Shown piece after piece: positions 18,347 through 26,859 of a stretch of 64,000 nt of DNA. A program made the translations under genes and the position numbers. Source of the stretch: Mesobacillus boroniphilus. GTDB lineage: Bacteria; Bacillota; Bacilli; Bacillales; Cytobacillaceae. Location of the stretch: assembly GCF_018424685.1 (NCBI RefSeq), contig NZ_QTKX01000001.1:1364001-1428000 (forward strand), in the 5' to 3' direction. Each line of letters starts with the position of its first letter. Position 1 is the stretch's first letter. Under the pieces are notes generated by a model that saw only the letters and a program-made list of their open reading frames with translations, searched no databases and was not told where the DNA came from.

Positions 18347-18589
18347 TTAATTCATCGCTTCCATTTGTTTTATCATTTCGTCTGAAACAGGAAAAACACC
18401 TGTATCCAATTTCGAATAGATTGTCTGGCCATTTATTGTTACTTCAAAAGCTCCTTTGGAAGCTGGAATCAGCTCCATCTTCTCAATCTGACTTCGGAAA
18501 TGTGTGAACAGTTCTTCCGCGAAACTCGCGGCTTTTGGTGCGTAATTTCATTGCATACAAAATTTGATCTCTACTTGAAATTTTTCCAT
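18347..18589 (-). CDS. SelW/Rdx-like selenoprotein with a CxxU motif (TGA read as Sec)
   Basis: An 80-residue protein if the TGA at 18548-18550 is read as selenocysteine. The start ATG at 18589 has AGAGGGGGT upstream. The peptide MEKFQVEIKFCMQ-U-NYAPKAA gives C11-x-x-U14 at the end of the first strand, exactly where Rdx-family proteins (SelW, SelT, SelH) carry their redox motif. The downstream part keeps the family pattern: helix FAEELFTHFRSQIEKMEL, IPASKGAFEVTINGQTIYSK and TGVFPVSDEM. The frame stays open to TAA and ends at its own terminator, which argues against a pseudogene. A stem-loop follows the TGA. Likely a thiol/selenol oxidoreductase; partner unknown. Confidence 0.88.
18517..18531 (-). 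promoter_or_regulatory. Bacterial SECIS-type stem-loop of the SelW-like gene
   Basis: In the mRNA, CCGCGA-GUU-UCGCGG forms a perfect 6-bp stem with a three-base loop. The loop begins 22 nt after the UGA, within the usual bacterial 16-37 nt window, and carries a G at its first position. It lies inside the coding region, as bacterial SECIS elements do. Confidence 0.75.
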
Positions 18590-18641
18590 CGTAATACCCC
18601 CTCTAAAGATTTTATATGTTCTTCTATATGTATTTACTGTC

Positions 18642-18670
18642 ATTTTAGTGTAAAGTCTATCTCGGTGCAA
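18642..18670 (-). promoter_or_regulatory. Candidate promoter of the SelW-like gene
   Basis: On the minus strand TTGCAC (-35) and TAAAAT (-10) are 17 bp apart, placing the start near 18635 and leaving a leader of about 46 nt. Confidence 0.45.
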
Positions 18671-18735
18671 ATAATAATATCTTAAGGATGATTTTAAAAA
18701 CAAGAAAGAGTATACTTTCTTTTGAGGTGATAAGG

Positions 18736-19788
18736 TTGAGTGAGCATGAAAAAATCCGTTTGACGTCATTATCGACAAAAGCTGGCTGAGGATGCAAAAT
18801 CAGTCCTGAGGACTTGACGCAAGTTTTGCGTCTACTGCCAGAACAGGAACCGGTTCCTGAATTGCTCGTCGGACATGAAACATCCGATGATGCAGGTGTA
18901 TATAAACTATCAGATACTATTGCCCTGATCCAAACAATTGATTATTTTACCCCAATTGTTGATGATCCTTATATGTTCGGCCAGATTGCTGCCGCCAATG
19001 CACTTAGCGATGTGTACGCTATGGGAGGAGAGCCTAAAACTGTCCTGAATATTGTAGGGTATCCTGTTAAAAAGCTCGGCCCAGAAATTCTTGCGGAAAT
19101 TTTAAGAGGTGCCAGCGACAAAGTAAAGGAAGCTGGTGCAGTGACGGTTGGCGGTCATTCCATCGATGACCAGGAACCAAAATTCGGTTTGTCAGTAACC
19201 GGCCTGGCCCACCCTGACGCCATCTGGAAGAATGTCGGTGCAAAACCAGGTGATCTGCTGGTACTTTCAAAACCAATCGGGGTCGGCATCATGACAACAG
19301 GTATCAAACGCAGTGCAGTTACTGCAGAGCAAGAGCGAGAAGTAACCGAAACCATGGCTTTACTGAACAAGTCTGCGGCAGATGCGCTGAAAGATTTTAC
19401 ACCGCACGCGGTAACGGACGTGACAGGGTTCGGACTGCTTGGGCATGGTAGTGAAATTGCCCGTGGGAGCAATGTCAGCTTTGAAATTTCACTGTCCTCC
19501 GTACCTGTCCTAGACGGTACATATGAATTGGCTGCACAAGGTGTCGTACCTGGAGGATCAAAATCCAACCATAAGTGGCTGGAGAATGATGTTGTGTATG
19601 AAGACATTTCTGCAGAAGAGCAGTTAGTACTTTGTGATGCGATAACTTCTGGAGGACTTCTCGTTTCCCTTCCTGAAAGTGAAGCTGGGCAGTACGTGGA
19701 AGCCTTGAAGAACAAAGGGCTTCTTCATGCGGCTATTGTTGGGAAAGTTACAGAGAAGAAAGATAAAATAATCTATGTAAAAAGGTGA
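18736..19788 (+). CDS. selD: Selenide, water dikinase (selenophosphate synthetase), itself a selenoprotein
   Basis: A 350-residue enzyme making selenophosphate from selenide and ATP, the selenium donor for SelA. The start is the TTG at 18736, with GAGGTGAT upstream. Reading MSEHEKIRLTSLSTKAG-U-GCKISPEDL places U18 (TGA at 18787-18789) and K21 at the positions of catalytic Cys17 and Lys20 of E. coli SelD. The body follows normally: DDAGVYKLSD, QTIDYFTPIVDDPYMFG, ANALSDVYAMGG, GGHSIDDQEPKFG, TDVTGFGLLGH, VPGGSK. A start after the TGA would remove the active site. Divergent from the SelW-like gene, with 146 bp between them. Confidence 0.95.
18816..18832 (+). promoter_or_regulatory. Bacterial SECIS-type stem-loop of selD
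   Basis: GACGCAA-GUU-UUGCGUC is a perfect 7-bp stem with a GUU loop, the loop starting 33 nt after the UGA. A smaller hairpin, AGUCC-UGA-GGACU at 18802-18814, with its loop 17 nt after the UGA, is an alternative; the two may stack. The GUU loop is the same as that of the SelW-like gene. Confidence 0.7.
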
Positions 19789-19813
19789 AATCAATGAGAT
19801 TTCACCTTTTCCT
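19781..19813. terminator. Terminator of selD overlapping its stop
   Basis: AAAGGTGAAATC pairs with GATTTCACCTTT; the selD stop codon lies inside the hairpin. It also ends the convergent tdh. Confidence 0.75.
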
Positions 19814-19818
19814 TTTAT

Positions 19819-20763
19819 CTATAGCTTTGTTTTTAATTTTTCCAGCATGTCAGCAGTCATACTTGAGAGATCATACTTCGCATTGAATCCCCATTCTTCA
19901 GCTGCAGCTGATGCATCAATGGAATTCGGCCAGCTATTGGCAATTGACTGTCGTACAGCGTCGACATTATAGGAAATTTCAAAGCCAGGAATATGCTTCT
20001 TGATTTCCGCTGTAAGTTCTTCTGGATCAAAGCTCATTGCCGTAACGTTAAAAGCATTTCTGTGGATCAACTTGGAAGGATCAGCTTCCATCAGGTCAAT
20101 GATTGCTCCAAGTGCATCTGGCATATACATCATGTCCATGTAAGTGCCTTTATCAATATATGAACTGTATTTCCCATTCTTGATTGCTTCATAGTATATT
20201 TCAACCGCATAATCAGTTGTACCGCCACCTGGAGGGGTCACATATGAAATCAATCCTGGGAATCTTACTCCCCTTGTGTCTACCCCGAAACGGTGGAAAT
20301 AGTAATCAGCAAGCAATTCTCCAGCAACTTTGTTTACACCATACATTGTAGTCGGGCGCTGGATGGTGTCCTGAGGAGTATTGTCCTTAGGCGTATTTGG
20401 CCCGAATGCGCCAATGGAGCTTGGTGTAAAAAATTGCAAATTGAGTTCTCTGGCTGTTTCAAGAGCGTTCATCAGGCCGCCCATGTTAAGGTTCCAGGCG
20501 AATACTGGTTTCGTTTCAGCAGTGGCAGATAGCAATGCTGCCATATGCATGATGGTATCGACATTATATTTTTTTGCCAGTTCGGTCATTTTGTTTGCGT
20601 CCATGACATCAAGGATCTCAAATGGACCGTTCGCAGCAGCTTCTGAATCAGTTTTCCTGATATCCGTCGCAATTACATTATCCTGTCCATAAATTTCACG
20701 TAGTTTAACAGTTAATTCAGAACCAATCTGGCCAAGTGCGCCAGTTATCAAGATTTTCTTCAT
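19819..20763 (-). CDS. tdh: L-threonine 3-dehydrogenase, SDR/epimerase-like type
   Basis: A 314-residue NAD-dependent enzyme of the GalE-like SDR group that includes the short threonine dehydrogenases, oxidising L-threonine to 2-amino-3-ketobutyrate. Features: GALGQIG at 8-14, Asp34 in IATDIRK for NAD, SSIGAFG at about 115 and Y141-GVN-K145. The C-terminal [19 protein letters not shown] is typical of this family. The start has GGGAGG upstream. It is the second gene after kbl, the next enzyme of the pathway, which strengthens the substrate call over a sugar epimerase. Confidence 0.88.
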   Translation of the reverse strand: MKKILITGALGQIGSELTVKLREIYGQDNVIATDIRKTDSEAAANGPFEILDVMDANKMTELAKKYNVDTIMHMAALLSATAETKPVFAWNLNMGGLMNALETARELNLQFFTPSSIGAFGPNTPKDNTPQDTIQRPTTMYGVNKVAGELLADYYFHRFGVDTRGVRFPGLISYVTPPGGGTTDYAVEIYYEAIKNGKYSSYIDKGTYMDMMYMPDALGAIIDLMEADPSKLIHRNAFNVTAMSFDPEELTAEIKKHIPGFEISYNVDAVRQSIANSWPNSIDASAAAEEWGFNAKYDLSSMTADMLEKLKTKL

Positions 20764-20829
20764 TTATGTATTCCTCCCGGTTACTCTGAAAAAGGAAGCC
20801 AGCCTGTCAAACAAACCGGCATATCCAAT

Positions 20830-22020
20830 TTAAATAATCTCTAATTCCTTGCCTACTTTTTCGTAAATAGAAATGGCCTTGTCAAGCATATCTTTCGTAT
20901 GTGCCGCCGAAGGCATATTCCTTACACGGCCAGTTCCGCGGGGTACTGTAGGGAATACGATTGATTTAGCGTACACTCCCTCTTCGTACAGCCTTTTGCT
21001 AAACTGCTGTGTCTTGACTTCATCACCAATGATACAAGGAGTGATAGGTGTCTCAGAATGACCAATGTCGAAACCTAGCTTTTGCAGTCCGTCCTTCAGA
21101 TAGTTTGCATTCTCCCATAGACGCTCGTTCAATTCTGTGCTGTCCATCAAGATTTCGATAGCTTTAATGCTGGCAGCAACGTCAGCCGGAGTAAGTGAAG
21201 TTGAGAAAAGGAACGGGCGGCTTCTTACTTTCAGCCAATCAATCAGGTTTTGTTTACCCGCCACATATCCTCCGACGACCCCAATAGCCTTTGATAGAGT
21301 TCCAATTTGGAAATCGACTTTATCTGAAAGACCGAAATGCTTAACAGTTCCAGCACCTTCACCAAGAACTCCTGAACCGTGTGCATCATCCACATATGTA
21401 ATCAGGTCAAATTCTTCTGCAATTTCAACAATTTCCGGAAGCTTTGCGATGTCTCCGTCCATAGAGAAAACGCCGTCGGTGATAACCATGATTTTATTGT
21501 ACTGGCCGGACTCCTTCGCTTCTTTTGCTTTTGCACGAAGGTCTTCCATATCTGAGTGGTTGAAGCGGATGATTTTTGCTCTAGACAAACGGCAACCATC
21601 AATGATTGAAGCATGGTTCAATTCATCAGAAAGAATGGCATCATTTTTATCCATGACAGCTGAGATGGCAGCCATATTGCACATGAATCCGGATTGATAT
21701 GCAATCGCAGCTTCTGTCTTTTTGAATTTTGCCAGTATTTCCTCAAGTTCAATATGAAGTTTGAGAGTACCGTTGATTGTCCGTACTGCGCCTGCTCCCA
21801 CTCCAAATTTGTCAATAGCTTCATCTGCAGTCTTTTTCAATCGCTCATCAGTAGCAAGTCCAAGGTAATTATTAGAGGAGAGGTTGATCATTTCTTTCCC
21901 ATTGATGGTTATGACTGGTCCATTAGGGCTTTCCAGCGGGTCGATCACATTATATAAACCCTTCCCCTTTAAATCCTCCAGGTTTTCATTTAAAAATTGA
22001 TCCAATGTTTTACTAGACAT
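20830..22020 (-). CDS. kbl: Glycine C-acetyltransferase (2-amino-3-ketobutyrate CoA ligase)
   Basis: A 396-residue PLP enzyme of the alpha-oxoamine synthase family that splits 2-amino-3-ketobutyrate with CoA to glycine and acetyl-CoA. Landmarks: [10 protein letters not shown] (about 47), [13 protein letters not shown] (about 73), [11 protein letters not shown] (about 132), [10 protein letters not shown] (about 181), [11 protein letters not shown] (about 210) and the PLP lysine K244 in GTLSKAIG. The start at 22020 has AAAGGGGAT upstream; an earlier in-frame start at 22053 lacks one. Operon with tdh. Confidence 0.93.
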   Translation of the reverse strand: MSSKTLDQFLNENLEDLKGKGLYNVIDPLESPNGPVITINGKEMINLSSNNYLGLATDERLKKTADEAIDKFGVGAGAVRTINGTLKLHIELEEILAKFKKTEAAIAYQSGFMCNMAAISAVMDKNDAILSDELNHASIIDGCRLSRAKIIRFNHSDMEDLRAKAKEAKESGQYNKIMVITDGVFSMDGDIAKLPEIVEIAEEFDLITYVDDAHGSGVLGEGAGTVKHFGLSDKVDFQIGTLSKAIGVVGGYVAGKQNLIDWLKVRSRPFLFSTSLTPADVAASIKAIEILMDSTELNERLWENANYLKDGLQKLGFDIGHSETPITPCIIGDEVKTQQFSKRLYEEGVYAKSIVFPTVPRGTGRVRNMPSAAHTKDMLDKAISIYEKVGKELEII

Positions 22021-22053
22021 CGTAAATCCCCTTTCTGCCGTCACATTTGGCAT

Positions 22054-22482
22054 GTCATTATAATGGATACATCTGTCTTTTTGGAGAGGACAATTATTTT
22101 ACCTCTTTTTCCACGTTTATTGTGCGTTCACAAAATATACTTTATCATATTTATTTTATTTGTACATCTATGAAGGACAGAAAACGCTTTCTTTTTTATC
22201 TATTTAGTTTCCCCTATTTTTTGTCAAAATGCATGATATTTTATGAAAGGCCACTTTTGCATTGAAGGTAGCATCCTGGCAAACCTCAGGCATAAGGTTT
22301 AAAAGGAAGTTCTCCCAAGAAACAATTTAACGCCAAGACTATAAAGAAGGTTTGAAAGTATTTATTAGGGTATAGAAAAGGGAGCCAGTCTGCAGGCAAG
22401 CAGTTTGGCGGGGGCAGTGAAATTTTGAGTTTTACATAATAAATCACTTCCTCCTTATTTCATATAGAAATAGATACTGAAT
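22054..22482. other. 429-bp gap between kbl and arcA, mostly unexplained
   Basis: No convincing reading frame. The kbl-proximal half is AT-rich and should carry its promoter. The arcA-proximal half (about 22265-22440) is more GC-rich, with a possible hairpin GCCAGTCTGC / GCAGTTTGGC at 22384-22409. I recognise no riboswitch, T-box or ArgR box. Confidence 0.5.
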
Positions 22483-22497
22483 ATGGAGGCTACTTAT

Positions 22498-23733
22498 ATG
22501 AAACACCCTTTGAATGTTACTTCTGAAATTGGCGAGTTGAAATCTGTGGTTCTGCACCGGCCAGGAAAGGAAGTCGAAAACCTGACACCCAAATACCTGG
22601 AACGGCTCCTTTTTGATGATATCCCTTATTTACCTGCAGTCCAAAGAGAACACGATTATTTTGCGGATGTATTAAGAAACCGCGGAGTAGAGGTTCTCTA
22701 TTTGGAAAAATTAATGGAAGAAGCATTAAAAACAGATGAATTACACCATCAGTTCATAGATCAAGTATTGAATGAAAGCAAAAGCAACTTGAATGGCTCG
22801 AGGCAAACGGTTGAAGAGTATCTTCATTCTCTTTCAACTGATGAAATGATTCGAAAAGTTATGTCTGGAGTTCTTAAATCAGAAATCGAGCAAGAGAAAA
22901 AAGTTCATTTACACGAGCTGCTCGATGATTACTACCCTTTCTTTCTGGATCCAATGCCAAACCTTTATTTTACAAGGGACCCGGCAGCTGTAATTGGAAA
23001 TGGTGTCTCTCTTAACAAGATGTGTGAAGGTGCAAGAACAAGAGAATCATTGTTCATGGACTTTATCATTAAACACCATCCGCGGTTCTCCACTCATGAT
23101 ATTCCACACTGGTATGACCGTGATGAATATTATCCATTAGAAGGTGGAGACGAGTTGGTCCTTAGTCCTGAGGTAATTGCGATTGGGGTTAGTGCAAGAA
23201 CGTCTGCTCAGGCAATAGAAAAAATGGCGAAACGAATCTTTTCAAGAAACAACACTATAAAAAAGGTAGTAGCTGTTGAAATCCCTAAACTAAGAGCCTA
23301 TATGCATCTCGATACCGTTTTTACCATGGTGGACCACGAGAAATTCACAATCCATCATGGAATTGAAGGACCAAATGGAAATATGAAAATCTATATTCTC
23401 GAAAAAGGTACGGACCCTGACAAGCTTAAAATATCCGAGCGCTCAAATCTGACAGAAACACTAAAGGAAGTCCTTGGACTACAGGAGCTTGTATTGATTC
23501 CTTGCGGAGGTGGGCATGAAATAGCAGCTGCCCGCGAGCAATGGAACGACGGCTCCAATACACTTGCTATTGCCCCAGGTGTAGTCGTTACTTATGACCG
23601 CAACTATGTTTCGAATGACCTGCTGCGCAAGAATGGTGTGGAAGTTATTGAGATTGCTAGTTCGGAGCTATCAAGAGGACGCGGCGGCCCGCGTTGCATG
23701 AGCATGCCAATTTACCGAAAAGATATAATATGA
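22498..23733 (+). CDS. arcA: Arginine deiminase
   Basis: A 411-residue enzyme hydrolysing L-arginine to citrulline and ammonia. Family landmarks: [17 protein letters not shown] (about 8), [15 protein letters not shown] (about 159), EGGDELVLS (about 217), the catalytic His region [10 protein letters not shown] (about 270), [17 protein letters not shown] and nucleophile Cys400 in GGPRCMSMP. The start at 22498 is chosen because the sequence GGAGG between 22483 and 22498 is the ribosome binding site. No arcB, arcC or arcD follows; a terminator does. So the usual ADI operon is split here. Confidence 0.95.
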   Translation: MKHPLNVTSEIGELKSVVLHRPGKEVENLTPKYLERLLFDDIPYLPAVQREHDYFADVLRNRGVEVLYLEKLMEEALKTDELHHQFIDQVLNESKSNLNGSRQTVEEYLHSLSTDEMIRKVMSGVLKSEIEQEKKVHLHELLDDYYPFFLDPMPNLYFTRDPAAVIGNGVSLNKMCEGARTRESLFMDFIIKHHPRFSTHDIPHWYDRDEYYPLEGGDELVLSPEVIAIGVSARTSAQAIEKMAKRIFSRNNTIKKVVAVEIPKLRAYMHLDTVFTMVDHEKFTIHHGIEGPNGNMKIYILEKGTDPDKLKISERSNLTETLKEVLGLQELVLIPCGGGHEIAAAREQWNDGSNTLAIAPGVVVTYDRNYVSNDLLRKNGVEVIEIASSELSRGRGGPRCMSMPIYRKDII

Positions 23734-23738
23734 AGATT

Positions 23739-23774
23739 AAAAAAGCAGTCCTCAAAAAACTGAGGACTGCTTTT
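23739..23774 (+). terminator. Terminator of arcA
   Basis: AAAAGCAGTCCTCA pairs perfectly with TGAGGACTGCTTTT, a 14-bp stem 7 bp after the stop. Confidence 0.9.
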
Positions 23775-23817
23775 AAGTTTACTTTAATAAGGAATATACC
23801 TTCTTGCACTTAGGTTA

Positions 23818-23943
23818 GTGTCTAGCTCCAGCGCCTAGCCCCTCGAGTCGCTTCGGTCCGCCCAATGAAGTCAAAGAACGACTTCACCGGTCAGCCCTCC
23901 AGCGCTTGTCGGGGCTGACCAAGGCGCTTACGCTTTTCAAGTT
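23818..23943. repeat. GC-rich palindromic intergenic repeat element of Bacillus type
   Basis: A 126-bp GC-rich element in AT-rich surroundings, starting GTGTCTAGCTCCAGCGCC. It contains TGAAGTC-aaagaac-GACTTCA, GGTCAGCCC...GGGCTGACC and an outer AGCGCC...GGCGCT pairing, so it can fold into a branched structure. I recall elements of this kind as dispersed repeats in Bacillus genomes; only one copy is in this window. It ends against the stop of the AbrB-like gene. Confidence 0.75.
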
Positions 23944-24225
23944 CTAGTTGGTAGCAAGATAGCTTTGCAGTTCTTTGATCAATTGCTCAGCTCCCTCTTT
24001 GCTTAAGACGATTTTTCCATCTGCTAGTGACATATTATCACTGCTGATTGTACCGGTTATGAGGCATGTCAGATCCGGCTGATATTTCTTCAGGATAATC
24101 ATATCCTCATCAACAAATATTTCGAGCGGATCACTTTCACCAATACTCAGTTTTTTCCTAAGCTCCATCGGAATGACCACTCTGCCAAGTTGATCTGTTT
24201 TCCTCACAATTCCTGTAGCCTTCAT
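23944..24225 (-). CDS. AbrB-family transition-state regulator
   Basis: A 93-residue protein with the AbrB swapped-hairpin DNA-binding domain at the N-terminus (MKATGIVRKTDQLGRVVIP, residues 1-19, with ELRKKL and LEIFVDEDMIILKKY) and a C-terminal dimerisation part (LVLSKEGAEQ-like IVLSKEGAEQLIKEL). Close to B. subtilis AbrB and Abh in length and sequence. Likely represses stationary-phase genes. Whether it is the AbrB or the Abh orthologue cannot be decided, so no symbol is given. Confidence 0.88.
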   Translation of the reverse strand: MKATGIVRKTDQLGRVVIPMELRKKLSIGESDPLEIFVDEDMIILKKYQPDLTCLITGTISSDNMSLADGKIVLSKEGAEQLIKELQSYLATN

Positions 24226-24469
24226 ATAGCATCCTTCCCTTCAAAAAAATTATGGGATGTGGATGTCAGTTCTTTGAATAAATTCTAGCCCAATACAATT
24301 ATAGCAAAACGAGGCATAATTTTACATTGTTAATGTCTCCGTTTAAGCAATCGGTGATTGACCGTTACAATAATCTATACAGCTTCATCTAAGCATCAAA
24401 GTAATCGAATTTGAGTATATTCCAAATACAAAAAGACTAAATTCTCATATTAGAATTTAGCCCCAAATC
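24226..24469. other. Intergenic gap with one terminator
   Basis: Contains the AbrB-like gene leader and, at its right end, the YqcI/YcgG terminator. Nothing else is recognised. Confidence 0.5.
24431..24462 (-). terminator. Terminator of the YqcI/YcgG-family gene
   Basis: CTAAATTCT pairs with AGAATTTAG, followed on the minus strand by TCTTTTTG. Confidence 0.75.
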
Positions 24470-25198
24470 TTATTTATGGTGAAAAGGACATTTGCCTTCT
24501 ATCGGTTTACTGTCGTCTCCGATAAAATACATTTTCCATTCTCTATGATCCTGGTCGCCATAATGGCTAATATTAGGGTGCTTTGGCAGGTTGTCCCATT
24601 TCTCAACGCGCTCCCTTACCTTTTCCCGAGACATAATTCCGCCCTTTGACGTTCCTTCAAGTCCCTCGAAAATTCGACGAGGCTGGAAACCAAGAACAAG
24701 ACTATTGCCCAAGTCCCTAGTTTTTCGCTGTTTATAGGCGGGTGCATTTCCGAAAGCAAAAAATGGCTCCCCAGCAAACGAAAATGCCCATAAATGATGG
24801 TCAGGATCTTTTGGATAATCTGCAGGCCATGGCTGCGTATCTTTTTCATGTAAAAATTGTAAAACATTCCAAAAATATTCACGATAGTAATCAATTGTTT
24901 TTTCTTCCATTTCAGGCTCAACGAATACGAACAATCCATGTCTTATAAGAGGCTTGGAACCATCAAACAATGCAATGAATTCTTCAATAGCACCGGGTAA
25001 TTGACCCCAATTGTCCCGGCTAATATATGAATAGCGGAGTTCTCCTTTTTTCTCGGCAGACATTCCAAAATAGCAAGGAAACTCTCGATTAGTAACAACA
25101 TCCCGGAAATTTTTGTATTCTTTTATCACCCATTCAGGCACAAGGTCAGAATTGATCATATCTTCCTTTGTAAACAAATTACTATTGGTAACTGCCAT
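24470..25198 (-). CDS. YqcI/YcgG family protein
   Basis: A 242-residue soluble protein matching the YqcI/YcgG family in layout: FPCYFGMSAEKKGELRYSYI (about 40), a central FWNVLQFLHEKD (about 108), HHLWAFSFAGEPFFAFGN (about 133), NSLVLGFQPRRIFEGL (about 165) and a C-terminal CPFHHK. I recall that some members are heme-dependent N-oxygenases of guanidine or amine groups in natural-product pathways; that activity is not shown for this one. Start ATG with GAGGTGT upstream. Single gene. Confidence 0.75.
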   Translation of the reverse strand: MAVTNSNLFTKEDMINSDLVPEWVIKEYKNFRDVVTNREFPCYFGMSAEKKGELRYSYISRDNWGQLPGAIEEFIALFDGSKPLIRHGLFVFVEPEMEEKTIDYYREYFWNVLQFLHEKDTQPWPADYPKDPDHHLWAFSFAGEPFFAFGNAPAYKQRKTRDLGNSLVLGFQPRRIFEGLEGTSKGGIMSREKVRERVEKWDNLPKHPNISHYGDQDHREWKMYFIGDDSKPIEGKCPFHHK

Positions 25199-25303
25199 GT
25201 TTTACACCTCAAATTAGTTAGTCAGTTACCATTTACCCATTCAATCTCTTAATAAACAAATTGCTTCCTGTCTTTATTTTCACATACCTTCATAAGAAAA
25301 AGT

Positions 25304-25330
25304 AAAAAGCACGCAATCTCAGCGTGCTTT
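25304..25330 (-). terminator. Terminator of the LVIVD-repeat gene
   Basis: AAAGCACGC pairs with GCGTGCTTT; the minus-strand product ends TTTTTACTTTTT. It lies 125 bp after the LVIVD gene stop. Between them (about 25370-25415) is a stretch like a decayed Bacillus intergenic repeat (GTGGATTTCCACTCAAGGAT). Confidence 0.65.
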
Positions 25331-25455
25331 CACCTATAGTTATTGGCTGTATTCGTATTCTTTGTTGCTTTTAATGTGTGGATTTCCACTCAAGGATGCT
25401 CGCTTTCCACGTGAAGAATTTTGAAAAAGCCCAACTGCCTGCTAAAACAGCGAAA

Positions 25456-26859
25456 TTATTTTACACCCTGGCTCTGTGTTGTGGAGGAACTATTATTCTT
25501 CAATAAAACCTTCAATCCCGATCCAATATCAGATGCAAGAATGTAATTTCTGTCGACAAATACTCCCCACACATTAGATTTTTCAGGGACATATTGTCCA
25601 ACTTGCACAGGGTTGGCAGTATCTGTGATATCTACTGCATATACTCCCCCTGCATAGTGGGATAAATAAAGTGTATTCCCTTGCACCTTTGGATCATGCA
25701 CTGTATTCGCGAAGGTAACTCCATCCTCTACGTCATCAACTAAATCAGTCTTGAACTCACTTAGCAATTTAGGATTTGTTTTATCCTTAATATCGAAGAT
25801 CCTTGTATAGCCATAGGATTGTTCATAACCTTCTTTCGTTGGGTTATAGACTTCCCTTGTCTCAATCAGAACACTTCCTCCTTTTGCGAGGGTAGCCGAG
25901 TGTGCGGATCCCTGCTGGTCGGAACCGAAATCAGTACGTCCCAGATATTGAGGGTTTTCGGGATTACTGATATCAAAAATGACGGTTCCCAAATCCCACA
26001 TGGAGACATACGCATACTTTCCGGTTTCATCTATCATCGTGCTGTGATTGAATACTGGACGGGTTTTTCCGTCAGGAGAATTCCAATGGTATCCGTTAAA
26101 ATCGTCCGGAATCTCATCGAGTGTTCTTGGGTCAAACTCCCATAGCTTCTGAGGATTCATAGGATCGCTTACATCAACAACCTGGAAGTCCTTCTCCTCC
26201 CCACGGCTATAATAGTCAGCATAAGGGTTGGCGGCAAGTACGATTGCGCGGCTCCCCTGCATGGTCAAGTATAACTCATGAGTTCCTCTCGTTTTCTTTG
26301 TTACCTCATAGAATCCAAGCTTCTTTGGTTCTGTTGGATTTGTAACGTCATAAAGCAGGAATCCACCTTTTGAATCTGGGTTTTTACTATCTAGTTGCTG
26401 TACACTTACCACAGCAAGATCCCCTTTGAATGAAGGCGTATTGACAGTCTTCACAATTACCTTTTCCTGCCATGTGCCCGGGATATCATTATTAGCGAAA
26501 ACAGCGACTTCTCGAGGATTTGCAGGGTCTTTCAAATCAAATACCCTTACCCCGCCATTTCCGCCATTTCTTGTGTGAGTTCCAAGGTAGGCATAACCTT
26601 TATGTGCATAGACATCAGCAAAACTGTTTTGCTTTCCGTCTGCCCTTACCGTGTTCATTTCAGGAGCGGCTGCTTCATGTAAAAATTGAAGGTTTTTACT
26701 GCCCTCCATTTTAGGGACAGAAACGTTGCTATATCCAGCCCTCTCTCCTTTTTCAATATTGACATCCCCAAGTTCGTCATGGGCAAGGACATTAAATGGG
26801 ACAGAAGAGACCGTCAGAGCACCAGCTAAAATAAGACTCGATAACAAACGTTTTTTCAT
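25456..26859 (-). CDS. Secreted LVIVD-repeat beta-propeller protein
   Basis: A 467-residue exported protein. Signal peptide MKKRLLSSLILAGALTVSSVPFNVLAHD, cut after about residue 26, then repeated blades of the LVIVD type: YAYLGTH...VRVFDLKDPANP, GFLLYDVTNPTEPKKLG, FQVVDVSDPMNPQKLW, VIFDISNPENPQYLG, TRIFDIKDKTNPKLL, VYAVDITDTANPVQVG. Each blade ends in a D-x-x-x-P-x-x-P-like turn. Such proteins are extracellular or surface-bound; no catalytic motif is visible. Start with GGAGG upstream. Isolated gene. Confidence 0.85.
   Translation of the reverse strand: MKKRLLSSLILAGALTVSSVPFNVLAHDELGDVNIEKGERAGYSNVSVPKMEGSKNLQFLHEAAAPEMNTVRADGKQNSFADVYAHKGYAYLGTHTRNGGNGGVRVFDLKDPANPREVAVFANNDIPGTWQEKVIVKTVNTPSFKGDLAVVSVQQLDSKNPDSKGGFLLYDVTNPTEPKKLGFYEVTKKTRGTHELYLTMQGSRAIVLAANPYADYYSRGEEKDFQVVDVSDPMNPQKLWEFDPRTLDEIPDDFNGYHWNSPDGKTRPVFNHSTMIDETGKYAYVSMWDLGTVIFDISNPENPQYLGRTDFGSDQQGSAHSATLAKGGSVLIETREVYNPTKEGYEQSYGYTRIFDIKDKTNPKLLSEFKTDLVDDVEDGVTFANTVHDPKVQGNTLYLSHYAGGVYAVDITDTANPVQVGQYVPEKSNVWGVFVDRNYILASDIGSGLKVLLKNNSSSTTQSQGVK

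Noticed and set aside
18548..18550. TGA in the SelW-like gene as a true stop or a frameshifted pseudogene
   Set aside because: Only one TGA interrupts, frame and family pattern persist beyond it, a SECIS-like stem follows, and the gene has its own terminator beside selA and selD.
19155..19715. Minus-strand frame of 186 codons
   Set aside because: Antisense to selD, with no recognisable protein.
18814..19788. A 324-residue SelD starting at TTG 18814
   Set aside because: It lacks the U/C-G-C-K active site and has no ribosome binding site; the frame continues upstream through TGA to a TTG at 18736 with a good site.
21137..21697. Plus-strand frame of 186 codons
   Set aside because: Antisense to kbl; low-complexity composition typical of a shadow frame.
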